DNA from: Gemmatimonadota bacterium
GTDB taxonomy: Bacteria > Latescibacterota > UBA2968 > UBA8231
Assembly (NCBI GenBank): GCA_009841115.1
Contig: VXML01000097.1
Span: 59,433-123,432 of the forward strand
Reading direction: 5' to 3'
DNA: 64,000 bases
Every line of letters starts with the position of its first letter. The first letter of the stretch is position 1. Under the pieces are notes generated by a model, which ran no database searches, had not been told where the DNA came from, and worked only from the letters and a program-made list of their open reading frames with translations. Positions 25,121-33,073 of this stretch are shown in pieces. A program made the position numbers and the translations under genes.

Positions 25121-26098
25121 TTAGGTGTTGAGAGTAGGCCCCCAATATTTCCAGAGGTTCCGCGGTACGTCGTATCGCTTGAGCCTCCGGCCTGGATGCC
25201 CCGGTGGTAGAAAGCCTGTCGGGGTGTTGCCTACGTATTCGGGCGGTGACGGCTTCGGGGGCGACCATGGCGTGCCATCCTTGTCGGGAAACATGACCAT
25301 GGGTGCCTGCTCGCGCATTTCCCTATGGGAGTACCGTGCAAACTGCGCCACCCTCGGTTGCTTTGACCCCGCCGCGTTAGCCGAGCCAACGTGCGTAGTG
25401 AGGCCGTGGAGCAGCATTGCGTCGCCAGCTCGCCCCGTCATACAAACCACCTCGCCCACACTGGGATCCCCCTCCAAGATCGCCCGGTGCCCGCCGCTCC
25501 GCACGGGATCTGTGAAGAGGTACGAGCCGTCGATTTGCTCGGGATGCTCAAGGAAGTATCGGTGGTTCGCCAAGTGCGACCTGGGCCAATAGGCTGTGCC
25601 TCCACCTGTGGGACTACTGACGTCCCAGAACAGCACGACGAAGAACGCCATGAACCCACCGCCCCAGCCAGTCGCGTACCCATCGAGGTGACCGTCGGCA
25701 GGAGGTACCCACTCCGTGCCCGGAGCGCTCGGCAGGATCACCCGCGTCATTGGAATCTGCGGCGTCCACGGCTGCCCCGCCGGATGGGTGGGGGCAAAAG
25801 CACCACCACCGATTTGCTCCACGATGGACTGCAGGCTCGGTAAATCGTACAGATTGGGGCTGAGTTCGGGCCAACCACCCTCGGGAGTATACCGCCCGGC
25901 AGGCCAAGTGTTGGGGTCGTCCAAGTCCACGCCGCCAGAGCAAGCGGCGCGCATCTGATCCTGCCACCCGTCAAGCACGTCAGGAGGTACCAATCCCGGA
26001 ATAGCGAGTACCCCCTCTGCTTTGAATTCGTCTAGCTGCGCCGGTGACAGCAGCATACTCGGCTTGGGGTCGGGCCCATAACTTTCTGATTTATTCAC
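25121..26098 (-). CDS. PhyH-family Fe(II)/2-oxoglutarate dioxygenase
   Basis: 325 residues. The double-stranded beta-helix core has the iron ligands H137 and D139 in 'DGHLDGY' and distal H236 in 'LLHGLTTHVGS', with R249 ('KQPRVAQF') to bind 2-oxoglutarate, so it should be catalytically competent. The N-terminus 'LSPAQLDEFKAEGVLAIPGL' is the usual PhyH opening. Family members hydroxylate varied substrates; this lineage of proteins is unassigned. The terminator at 25052-25090 ends it. The Rpn-like gene stops 21 bases upstream, so they may be cotranscribed. Confidence 0.88.
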   Translation of the reverse strand: MNKSESYGPDPKPSMLLSPAQLDEFKAEGVLAIPGLVPPDVLDGWQDQMRAACSGGVDLDDPNTWPAGRYTPEGGWPELSPNLYDLPSLQSIVEQIGGGAFAPTHPAGQPWTPQIPMTRVILPSAPGTEWVPPADGHLDGYATGWGGGFMAFFVVLFWDVSSPTGGGTAYWPRSHLANHRYFLEHPEQIDGSYLFTDPVRSGGHRAILEGDPSVGEVVCMTGRAGDAMLLHGLTTHVGSANAAGSKQPRVAQFARYSHREMREQAPMVMFPDKDGTPWSPPKPSPPEYVGNTPTGFLPPGHPGRRLKRYDVPRNLWKYWGPTLNT

Positions 26099-26119
26099 TG
26101 ACGTTACGGAGTTCCTCTA

Positions 26120-27016
26120 CTAAGCTTCGTCTAACAGGTGCCTAAAGGCTTCAAGGCTAGGCACCTGTATGGCCGCGCGAAACAACTGCTTGAGGCGCTG
26201 CACATCGTCGATGGCCCCAATGCGCGCGGCCAACGGATCCGACGAGGCTAGCTCAAAGCGAATCTCTAGCACGTCGAGCAGATCTTCAACGGCGCGTTCT
26301 CGGCTTCCTCGCTCGATGCCTTGCTCAATGCCTTGCTCAAGGGCCTTTTCCGTGAAATACTGCACAATCGACGATTCGTACATGGTTTCCTCCGCGATGA
26401 TGGTCGTAATCGTTTCTGATGTATACACCAAACCGCTCAAGATCGCAAGATCGGCCAAGTAATTGGCCTTGAGGGTCTCGTCCATGGGCACAGCTTGTGC
26501 CCGGTGGACACACTGGCGCAACCACGCTTCCGCATCCACCCCGGTCGGCCGCTGCATCAATGGAGCAAACGGCAGCAAGCCCATAAGACCACCGTCGAGG
26601 ATGAGTTGGCCTTCCAGTTCACTCAGCCGAATCACCTTGTATTGTACCAAGACGCGGTAGCCATGCCGCTCTTGGAGATAGTGTCCCGGATCGGTGCGGC
26701 CGGCATCGGGACGCAGATAGATGACATTGGAATAGATCGGTAGGCCGTGCTGCTCAATGGCACGCCCGATATATCCGGCCATGCGCTGCGGCATGGGTGG
26801 GGTGCTGTCCGTGGTTTGAAACTCGTGATGAACCAACGCCTCCTCGTCGTTGATGCGCGCGCGGATGAGGCTGTCGGTGCGGTGGGCTTCGACGGTGGGT
26901 TGTTCGGTGTCGAGCACATCGAGCACTTCGATGTCGTCGTGTTGGAGGGCGAAGTGGGCGAAGTCGTGGGGGTAGGTGTGGATGAGATGTTTGGCGATGG
27001 TATCGAATTCTGCCAT
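26120..27016 (-). CDS. Rpn-family (PD-(D/E)XK) recombination-promoting nuclease-like protein
   Basis: 298 residues from the ATG at 27016. The N-terminal domain has the nuclease pattern of the Rpn/transposase_31 group: D48 in 'HRTDSLIRAR' and 'HHEFQTTD' with E65-x-Q67, followed by 'MPQRMAGYIGRAIEQHGLPI'. The C-terminus carries 'EKALEQGIEQGIERGSRERAVEDLLDVLEIRF', the short E-QGI repeats and DUF4351-like tail usual in this family. RpnA-type proteins are DNA endonucleases that raise recombination in vivo; many copies occur in genomes with much rearrangement. The duplicated gene ends on both sides make that link worth noting. Confidence 0.85.
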   Translation of the reverse strand: MAEFDTIAKHLIHTYPHDFAHFALQHDDIEVLDVLDTEQPTVEAHRTDSLIRARINDEEALVHHEFQTTDSTPPMPQRMAGYIGRAIEQHGLPIYSNVIYLRPDAGRTDPGHYLQERHGYRVLVQYKVIRLSELEGQLILDGGLMGLLPFAPLMQRPTGVDAEAWLRQCVHRAQAVPMDETLKANYLADLAILSGLVYTSETITTIIAEETMYESSIVQYFTEKALEQGIEQGIERGSRERAVEDLLDVLEIRFELASSDPLAARIGAIDDVQRLKQLFRAAIQVPSLEAFRHLLDEA

Positions 27017-27205
27017 GAGCCATGCCTTGGGTTGCGGGTGGAGTGGTCTCCGCAACGGGCAAGAATCGTGCCAAGGCGGCGGCTCAGAGGGGGGAGGGGG
27101 CTATGAGGCGATAGAGTGTAGCGGAAAGGATACAGCGATGGGGGTTGGGGACAAAAGCTGCGTAACGTCAGTTATCTACTATATGACACTCCAGTAGAAG
27201 CTTGA

Positions 27206-27293
27206 GATAGAACGCTTCTCAAAGTTTCCGGCGATACGGTGGTGCGAAGGCCTGTAATAAGGTCGGACATTACTCTACAGACAGCCTGTCTCA
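27206..27293 (-). repeat. 3' element, copy C
   Basis: Follows the stop of the intact enolase-superfamily gene and aligns with copy B at 25014-25120, though its hairpin is much weaker (GGCC and GGTC arms only). With the coding end at 27294-27353 it also aligns with 21331-21416, so the sequence between lies inside a diverged direct repeat. Confidence 0.7.
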
Positions 27294-28295
27294 AGCGACG
27301 CGATAGCGCTCCACCACCTCCATATCCACCTTAATCCCCAACCCCGACCCTGTCGGCACGGCAAAGTGTCCCTTCTCCAGCGCCAACCCCTCGGCCACAA
27401 CATCGGCCTCCCGCGTAAAAGGCAGCTCGTCGCAGGGCAGCGTCGCATTGGGCAGCGTCGCCTGCAAATGCACCGAGTAAGCTGCCAGCACCCCAGTACA
27501 CAACCCGCCCATCTGAATCCAGCAGGGCACATCCGCAGCCTCCGCCAGCGCCGCCGCCTTCCGCACCACCATCGCCGAGCCGCTCAAGTTCACGTAATCG
27601 ATGCACTCGGCCTTGAGCGCCGCCAGCACGCCCGATGGCGCTCCCAAGTGCAGGGCGATGGGGATGTGGGTCTTCTCGCGCAGGATGCGATACCACTCGA
27701 GGTTGTTTTTGAGGAGCGGATCTTCAAAGACCGATACCGTGCCAAAAGGCTCCAATTCACTCGCCAAGCGCGCACCAGTGGGCAGCAGGCCAAATTCAGT
27801 ATTCGGATCAACGCCGACCGTGTAGTCGGCACCCACCGCTTCTTTCATCAGCCGCACCGTCTCGACAATATTCCACGAGCGCGCCTTGAGCTTGTGGTTG
27901 CTAAAGCCCAGTCCGGCCCCTATTTCCGCCTCGGCCGCGGTCTCTTCTGGCGTCATGGGGCACGACCAGTACGACACTGGCACCTTGTCGCGCACCTGCG
28001 CCCCAAAGAAGCGGTGCAGCGGAATGCCATAGGCTTGGCCCGCAATGTCGAGTAGCGCGCAGGTGAAAGCATCAGGACGGTTGTACGGGTCCAAAGCCAG
28101 CGGGTCCTGCCCCACGAGCGCATCGGCTTGCTCCTGACCAGCAGACTTTTTGCTGAGGAATTCTCCCCAACCCTCTAATCCCTCGTCCGTCTGCACGCGG
28201 CAGAGGGTGATGTCGTAGATCTTGGGAAAGTAGCGGGCGATCACTGGGATCGGCGGGATTTCGACTTCGTACAGCTCTACTTGGGTGATTTTCAC
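27291..28295 (-). CDS. Enolase-superfamily protein (MR/MLE type), degraded metal site
   Basis: 334 residues from a GTG at 28295, chosen for its perfect GAGGAGG six bases upstream; an open frame continues to 28343. The N-terminal capping domain begins 'KITQVELYEVEIPPIPV'. The barrel has the KxK base pair ('NHKLKAR'), first metal Asp ('GVDPNTEFG') and Glu ('SVFEDPL'), but the third acid expected after that is replaced ('IALHLGAPSG'). The family abstracts a proton alpha to a carboxylate (racemases, cycloisomerases, acid-sugar dehydratases). Loss of one ligand makes activity uncertain. Divergent from the tandem PhyH gene. Confidence 0.85.
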   Translation of the reverse strand: MKITQVELYEVEIPPIPVIARYFPKIYDITLCRVQTDEGLEGWGEFLSKKSAGQEQADALVGQDPLALDPYNRPDAFTCALLDIAGQAYGIPLHRFFGAQVRDKVPVSYWSCPMTPEETAAEAEIGAGLGFSNHKLKARSWNIVETVRLMKEAVGADYTVGVDPNTEFGLLPTGARLASELEPFGTVSVFEDPLLKNNLEWYRILREKTHIPIALHLGAPSGVLAALKAECIDYVNLSGSAMVVRKAAALAEAADVPCWIQMGGLCTGVLAAYSVHLQATLPNATLPCDELPFTREADVVAEGLALEKGHFAVPTGSGLGIKVDMEVVERYRVA

Positions 28296-28420
28296 AGGGG
28301 GCCTCCTCTGCGATAAGGTTTCCGTTGCGCGCCGTTTGTCCAAGGGCTAAAATGATACCAAATTGCCGAGGGATCACAAAGGGACCTATCGATTCCACCG
28401 AGAACCGCGAGGAGGACCTC

Positions 28421-29947
28421 ATGGACGACAAGACGATGACCAACGAAGAAAACTACCGCTTCGACGTGGCAGGGTATATGATCGTCCCCGGCGTCCTGAC
28501 GGCAGCCGAACTGAACGCCTGCAATCAGGCACTGGACCAGCTAGCGTCTGACAACGGGCCGCTGCGCTGGACGTCGCCCGTTTGCAATCCCCTGCGCGCC
28601 CTGCGCGAGCATCCAGTGCTAATGCAGTATCTGGAGCAGATCTGCGGCGAAGGGGTCCGCCTCGACGAATCGCCGCGACTCGTCGAGTCATGTACCGAGA
28701 CGACGGACCTGTCCGGAGGCGACGAGTGGGTGGATTGGTCGCGGGCGTACCGCCAGTACAACGGGCATCGCTTCTGCCAAGGGGTGCGGGCCTTCTGGGC
28801 GCTGGCGGACGTGGGCGCAGAGGATGGGGGTTTGGTCGTAGTACGAGCCAGCCACAACAGCACTGTGCCGGCCCCGCAAGGCCTAGTGGACGGAACCGAC
28901 CCAATGGGACTCGTCGAACAGCCGATCTTGCAGGCGGGCGATCTCCTGCTCTGCACCGACTCGCTGATGCGCGGCGTGCGGCCTTGGCAGGGCGCAGGGC
29001 CGCAACGCCTGCTCGAATGCGGGTACATCAGCACGGGCGTGCGGCCGGGAGCAGCGTCCGAAATCCACGGCGAGGACAGCGCGCTGCCCGAGTGGGCCGA
29101 CGATCTGACCGATATCGAACGCGCCGTCTTGCACAATCCCAACCGCCCGTACCCGCCGCCAGTCGTGCATTCGGACGGCGAAAAGGTCTGGCTGGCGGAA
29201 GAGCCGGGGGTTTTCCATCCCTCCATCTACATCCGCGACCCAGATTCCGAGATTGACGAGAAGGAATTTTTCCACTGGGACCTGTGCGGCCACCTCGTTT
29301 TGCGCGGCGTGATGGACGAGGAGTGGCTGGCCGCAGCCAACGAAGCCATCGACAATAATCCCGACCGGATCAGCCACGGCGGCTCGGCTGCTGGCGATTC
29401 AACGCCACTGGCCGGTACAGGGGTCGGCCGCTCCTCCATGGGCAACCCGTGGGCGTTGCCCGCGCCATACGGCGAGCCGTTCCAGCGCATGATCGCCAAT
29501 CCAGCGCTCGTCCAGCGCATGAACTGGATCATGGGCAGCGGCTTCGAGTGCATGATGTGCAACGGCTTTCTGTCCGGGAAAGGATCGTCCGGGCACTTTC
29601 TGCACTCGCCAGCCACGCCAGCCAAGGTGGGCAATCACTACCGCCAGCAGAATGGCCGCGTGTACGCCGAATCCCTCAACGTGGCTTGGCAATTGCGCGA
29701 TGTGACGCGGGCCGATGGGGGCTTCGTCTGCGTACCCGGCTCGCACAAAACCGCCTATCCCATGCCCGACGGCATCCGCACCTGCGAAAACGAAATGGGC
29801 CTAGTTAAACACATAGAGATGAAGGCAGGCGACGTGCTGCTATTCCTCGCGTCGGCGCAGGCGCACGGGGCGTATCCGTGGACGGGAGAACAGAATCGGC
29901 GGATGATCTTTTTCCAGTACCGGTCGCGCAATATGTACGCGCCTTAA
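28421..29947 (+). CDS. Tandem PhyH-like protein (two fused dioxygenase-type domains)
   Basis: 508 residues from the ATG at 28421 after GAGGAGG; an open frame reaches back to 28325 without a ribosome site. Both halves follow the PhyH plan: half one 'YRFDVAGYMIVPGVLTAAEL' to 'AGDLLLCTDSLMRGVRPW', half two 'EFFHWDLCGHLVLRGVMDEEW' to 'AGDVLLFLASAQAHGAYPW'. Each contains the 'DGGLVVVRASH'/'DGGFVCVPGSH' core strand. Neither half shows the HxD iron pair in the usual place (half two has 'FLHSPATPAKVG' there), though the distal His is kept in half two. It may be a non-catalytic or altered-metal protein. The isomerase gene follows 17 bases later. Confidence 0.85.
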   Translation: MDDKTMTNEENYRFDVAGYMIVPGVLTAAELNACNQALDQLASDNGPLRWTSPVCNPLRALREHPVLMQYLEQICGEGVRLDESPRLVESCTETTDLSGGDEWVDWSRAYRQYNGHRFCQGVRAFWALADVGAEDGGLVVVRASHNSTVPAPQGLVDGTDPMGLVEQPILQAGDLLLCTDSLMRGVRPWQGAGPQRLLECGYISTGVRPGAASEIHGEDSALPEWADDLTDIERAVLHNPNRPYPPPVVHSDGEKVWLAEEPGVFHPSIYIRDPDSEIDEKEFFHWDLCGHLVLRGVMDEEWLAAANEAIDNNPDRISHGGSAAGDSTPLAGTGVGRSSMGNPWALPAPYGEPFQRMIANPALVQRMNWIMGSGFECMMCNGFLSGKGSSGHFLHSPATPAKVGNHYRQQNGRVYAESLNVAWQLRDVTRADGGFVCVPGSHKTAYPMPDGIRTCENEMGLVKHIEMKAGDVLLFLASAQAHGAYPWTGEQNRRMIFFQYRSRNMYAP

Positions 29948-29964
29948 TAAAGAACGGAGAATTC

Positions 29965-30777
29965 ATGCAACTCAAACTAGCGTGCGCTGACTTTACCTTT
30001 CCCATCCTGCCACACGAGCAAGTATTGGCGCTCATATCCATGCTAGGGCTGAAGGGCGTAGATATTGGGCTTTTCGAGGACCGCTCGCACTTGCAGCCTT
30101 CCACTGAGTTCGAAAACGTCCAGCGCTCCGGGCGCGCCCTCGGGCAGAAGCTAGCAGACAACGGCCTAGTCGCCGCCGACCTATTCCTACAACTAGCCCT
30201 CGACTACGAATCCCACGCCGTCAACCACCCCGAGCCTGAAATCCGCCGCCACGCGCGCGACGCCTTCCTCAAAGTCCTCGACTACGCAGCCGAGTGCGAC
30301 GGCAAACACGTCACCGGCCTGCCCGGAGCCTTCTTCGATCACGAGCCAAAGCCCGACTCCACGGCTCGCGCCGCCGAGGAGCTAGCGTGGCGGGTGGAGC
30401 AGGCACAGGCGCACAACGTCGTCTTCGCCATAGAGCCGCACATCGGCTCGCTTGCCAACACCCCCGAGCGCGCTGCCGCGCTGGTACAAGCCGTCCCAGG
30501 TCTGACCCTAACGCTCGACTACGGCCACTTCGTCCCGCGCGGCTTCGCAGCCGCCGAAGTTGATCCACTGCTCCAGCACGCTACTCACTTCCACGTGCGC
30601 GGCGTCAACAGCCGGAGCGGCGGAACCTCCGTGGCAGACAACGAGCTCGACTGGCCGCACATTTTGAACATCATGGATCAAACGGGATACGACGGCTGGC
30701 TCGAATTGGAATTCGGCGGCAACAACCTCACCGACACCGTCGAGTTCCGCGACTATTTGCGCTCGCTTGCTGCCTAG
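29965..30777 (+). CDS. Sugar phosphate isomerase/epimerase family (xylose isomerase-like TIM barrel)
   Basis: 270 residues from the ATG at 29965 with AACGGAG upstream; the frame extends further but only over the PhyH gene end. Divalent-metal ligands of the AP endonuclease-2/xylose isomerase-like barrel are visible: 'VVFAIEPHIGS' (Glu), 'LTLDYGHFV' (Asp, His), 'ATHFHVRGV' (His) and 'WLELEFGG' (Glu). Members isomerise or epimerise keto sugars and inosose-type compounds; the substrate is open. It forms a two-gene unit with the tandem PhyH gene. Confidence 0.88.
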   Translation: MQLKLACADFTFPILPHEQVLALISMLGLKGVDIGLFEDRSHLQPSTEFENVQRSGRALGQKLADNGLVAADLFLQLALDYESHAVNHPEPEIRRHARDAFLKVLDYAAECDGKHVTGLPGAFFDHEPKPDSTARAAEELAWRVEQAQAHNVVFAIEPHIGSLANTPERAAALVQAVPGLTLTLDYGHFVPRGFAAAEVDPLLQHATHFHVRGVNSRSGGTSVADNELDWPHILNIMDQTGYDGWLELEFGGNNLTDTVEFRDYLRSLAA

Positions 30778-30900
30778 CCAAAGTTGAATGCAATCGAGAA
30801 TTATCCTAAGATCGAGGAACATTCCGATGAGTCAGGGCGTCTTTCGACGGACTGCCTTTGACCCGATCACACCACAACTTTTCCGAATAGGGAGCAAATC

Positions 30901-31350
30901 ATGCTGAAATACGTCCTCACCCTCACCGCCTTAGCTTTTTTTCTAGCTCCGGCCCCCACCCTCGCCGGCACCGTCCCAGTAGAAGGCGAAGGCGACCCGT
31001 CCTTATACGTTGTCAAAGTCCACGCCGATTGGTGCGGCTCCTGCACGGCCCTCGTGCCCATCCTCGAAGAAGTCCAAGCCGGAGTAGCCGATCAGCCCGT
31101 CCTCTTCGTCCAATTGGATGTCACTGACTCAACGTTGACATCCCAAGCCCGCCTGCTTGCCGCGGCCCTCGACGTAGAAGACCACTTCAAGGCTAACAAT
31201 CAAACTGGGCTCGTCCTGCTCATCAACGCCCAAGACCACACCCTGCTGGAAACGGTGACCAAGCAAAACTCCGCTGCTGAGATCGTCGGCAAAATCGAAA
31301 CCCACCTCGCCGCCGCACAACCTAAGCAAAATGGGGCTGCACCCGAATAG
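30901..31350 (+). CDS. Secreted thioredoxin-like protein
   Basis: 149 residues. A Sec signal peptide (KYVLTLTALAFFLAPAPTLAG) with an ALA-like cleavage site near residue 22 is followed by a thioredoxin fold with 'KVHADWCGSCTALVPIL'; the redox Cys pair is C45 and C48 (WCGSC). The fold continues with 'VLFVQLDVTD' and 'TGLVLLINAQDHTL'; the cis-Pro position appears replaced ('NNQTGLVL'), unlike standard thioredoxins. It probably acts in the periplasm. No clear partner is adjacent. Confidence 0.82.
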   Translation: MLKYVLTLTALAFFLAPAPTLAGTVPVEGEGDPSLYVVKVHADWCGSCTALVPILEEVQAGVADQPVLFVQLDVTDSTLTSQARLLAAALDVEDHFKANNQTGLVLLINAQDHTLLETVTKQNSAAEIVGKIETHLAAAQPKQNGAAPE

Positions 31351-31357
31351 AGCAGGT

Positions 31358-31786
31358 CTAACCGTTCACCCCGTACTCGTCCACCAAGGCGCGCACCCGC
31401 GCTAAAAACGGGGCGATATCCGACGGTTGATTGGCCGCGTTGTGGAGGACTATATCCTCACCCGTTTCTGCGTGGAACACGGTCGCGGCCGGCGACAGGC
31501 TCACCTTTTTGACCTCGGCCCACGCCAGCGTCTGACGGCCAAAAAAACCCTCTTCGACGGTCACGCCCTCCGGTCCTAACCAGACCAAGCGCCGATGGAG
31601 ACGATGGACGAAGAACGCCGCCGCACAGAACGCCGCGATCCCGCCGCCGAGCACCGCAAGTCCATACGCAAAGCCGCCGCGCTGGAAGGCGATGGTGCTC
31701 AATATCAACTGGCTAATGCCCAACAGGGCAAAAATCAGGCGCTGGCTGGTACCGGGGCTGGTGGATAGATCAAACTGTTCAGCCAT
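31358..31786 (-). CDS. Two-helix membrane protein with PH-like domain, unknown function
   Basis: 142 residues. Two hydrophobic helices (about residues 17-33 and 40-60) lie side by side near the N-terminus, then a short beta-rich domain 'RLVWLGPEGVTVEEGFFGRQTLAWAEVKKVSLSP' resembling the bacterial PH (bPH) proteins anchored by two helices. The stop is close to the end of the thioredoxin-like gene (convergent), and its ATG is 3 bases after the stop of the enolase-superfamily gene upstream, so it is probably translated from that transcript. Confidence 0.65.
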   Translation of the reverse strand: MAEQFDLSTSPGTSQRLIFALLGISQLILSTIAFQRGGFAYGLAVLGGGIAAFCAAAFFVHRLHRRLVWLGPEGVTVEEGFFGRQTLAWAEVKKVSLSPAATVFHAETGEDIVLHNAANQPSDIAPFLARVRALVDEYGVNG

Positions 31787-31789
31787 GCC

Positions 31790-32950
31790 TCAGCGCGGTA
31801 CGATCCAGTCTTCGTCTATTTCCATGCCAAAACCCGGCGCATCCGAAGGAACCAAGCGCCCATCTTGGGGCACGGCCGTACCCGGTATGGTGTGAACTTC
31901 GTCTAGGGGAATGCCCGGAGGCGAGCCGAGCCAGAACTCGGCCATCGGCGACTCGGGGAAGGCAAAGGCGAAGTGTTGTCCGAAGATACTGTTGCCTCCG
32001 CCGTGGGGGATGGTGACAAGGCCGGCGGCTTCGGCGATGTAGTAGATCTTGACCGCCTCGGAGAGACCGCCGCACCAATTGAGATCCGGTTGCAGCACAT
32101 CGACGCAGCGGTGCTCGACTAGCTGGCGAAAGGCATGGCGGCCGTGGTGATCCTCGCCGGTGGCAATGGGCACGTACGGAGCGGCCCGCTTGAGCGCGAT
32201 GTGGCCTTCGAGATCCGTGGGAATCAGCGGCTCCTCAATCCAGCGCATCTGGTAGGGCCTGAGCCGCTCGGCGACTTGGACGGCATATTCGACGTTGTAG
32301 GACATGACCGCGTTGAGCATCAGCTCGCAGTCCGGGCCGATGGTCTCGCGTACCCGGGCGATTTTGTCTTCAAGGCGGTTGAGCCCTTCCTGGCCCTCGC
32401 GGTAGTGAACCGGATTGGTAACCTTGAAGGCGCTAAACCCCAGTTCGAGGCCCCAGTCGAGGTCGTCGCCCGTGGCGTAGAGTTCGAGATGGTCGCGGCA
32501 GGGGCCGCCGAGCAAGCGGTACACAGGCAGGCCCAGCAACTTGCCCTTGAGATCCCAGAGCGCCAGATCAATCCCGCTTTGGGCAACGGCTGCGGTACCA
32601 GCATGACCGAGGCGCTGGGCAGCGCGCCACATCAAGTCGTTGAGAAATTCCGTAGCCAGACAATCGCGGCCCGTCAGCAGGGGCGCGAAAACCTGTTCGA
32701 CGATGGCGGCGACCGGCTCGCCAAAGGAACAGTTGCCCAAGCCCCAAGTACCGTCCTCGGCGGTGATTTGGACCCAGACAGGGCCGCCGCCCATGCCCGG
32801 CATCTGGCCGGGTAGGCGCGAAAATTCTGGATACTTGTTGATCGGCAACGAACGCGGCGCGCTCTGGTTCCAAGAGGGGCGGCGGGGCGCGGTTTTGGGC
32901 GGATTGCGTGGAATCTTGAGGTCAACTACGCGGATGGATTGTATTTGCAC
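31790..32950 (-). CDS. Enolase-superfamily protein, rhamnonate dehydratase-like subgroup
   Basis: 386 residues from a GTG at 32950 with GAGAAGG eight bases upstream. The N-terminal capping domain is followed by the barrel: general base region 'FSAFKVTNP', 'WIEEPLIP' (metal Glu), 'IATGEDHHGR' (metal Glu), 'VLQPDLNWCGG' (Asp) and 'VTIPHGGGN' (acid/base His). The first metal-binding acid reads 'LMLNAVMSYN', Asn where the family has Asp. Acid-sugar dehydratases of the RhamD/RspA type are the nearest pattern. Its 5' end and upstream region have a partial copy at 40260-40412. Confidence 0.88.
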   Translation of the reverse strand: MQIQSIRVVDLKIPRNPPKTAPRRPSWNQSAPRSLPINKYPEFSRLPGQMPGMGGGPVWVQITAEDGTWGLGNCSFGEPVAAIVEQVFAPLLTGRDCLATEFLNDLMWRAAQRLGHAGTAAVAQSGIDLALWDLKGKLLGLPVYRLLGGPCRDHLELYATGDDLDWGLELGFSAFKVTNPVHYREGQEGLNRLEDKIARVRETIGPDCELMLNAVMSYNVEYAVQVAERLRPYQMRWIEEPLIPTDLEGHIALKRAAPYVPIATGEDHHGRHAFRQLVEHRCVDVLQPDLNWCGGLSEAVKIYYIAEAAGLVTIPHGGGNSIFGQHFAFAFPESPMAEFWLGSPPGIPLDEVHTIPGTAVPQDGRLVPSDAPGFGMEIDEDWIVPR

Positions 32951-33073
32951 GTCTAAAACCTTCTCAAATTTACATCGGGCGTTTTTTCGCTACGTAGGGG
33001 CAACTGGCCGCAAGGCGGATACATTATATCGCCGGGCGTTGGTAGCAGCAAGGTCGGCAGCGCGGCCAAGCCA

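Noticed and set aside
21331..27353. Intact mobile element with attachment sites
   Set aside because: The bounding repeats are only about 83% identical and no integrase, transposase or replication gene lies between them; the direct-repeat observation is kept as a finding only.
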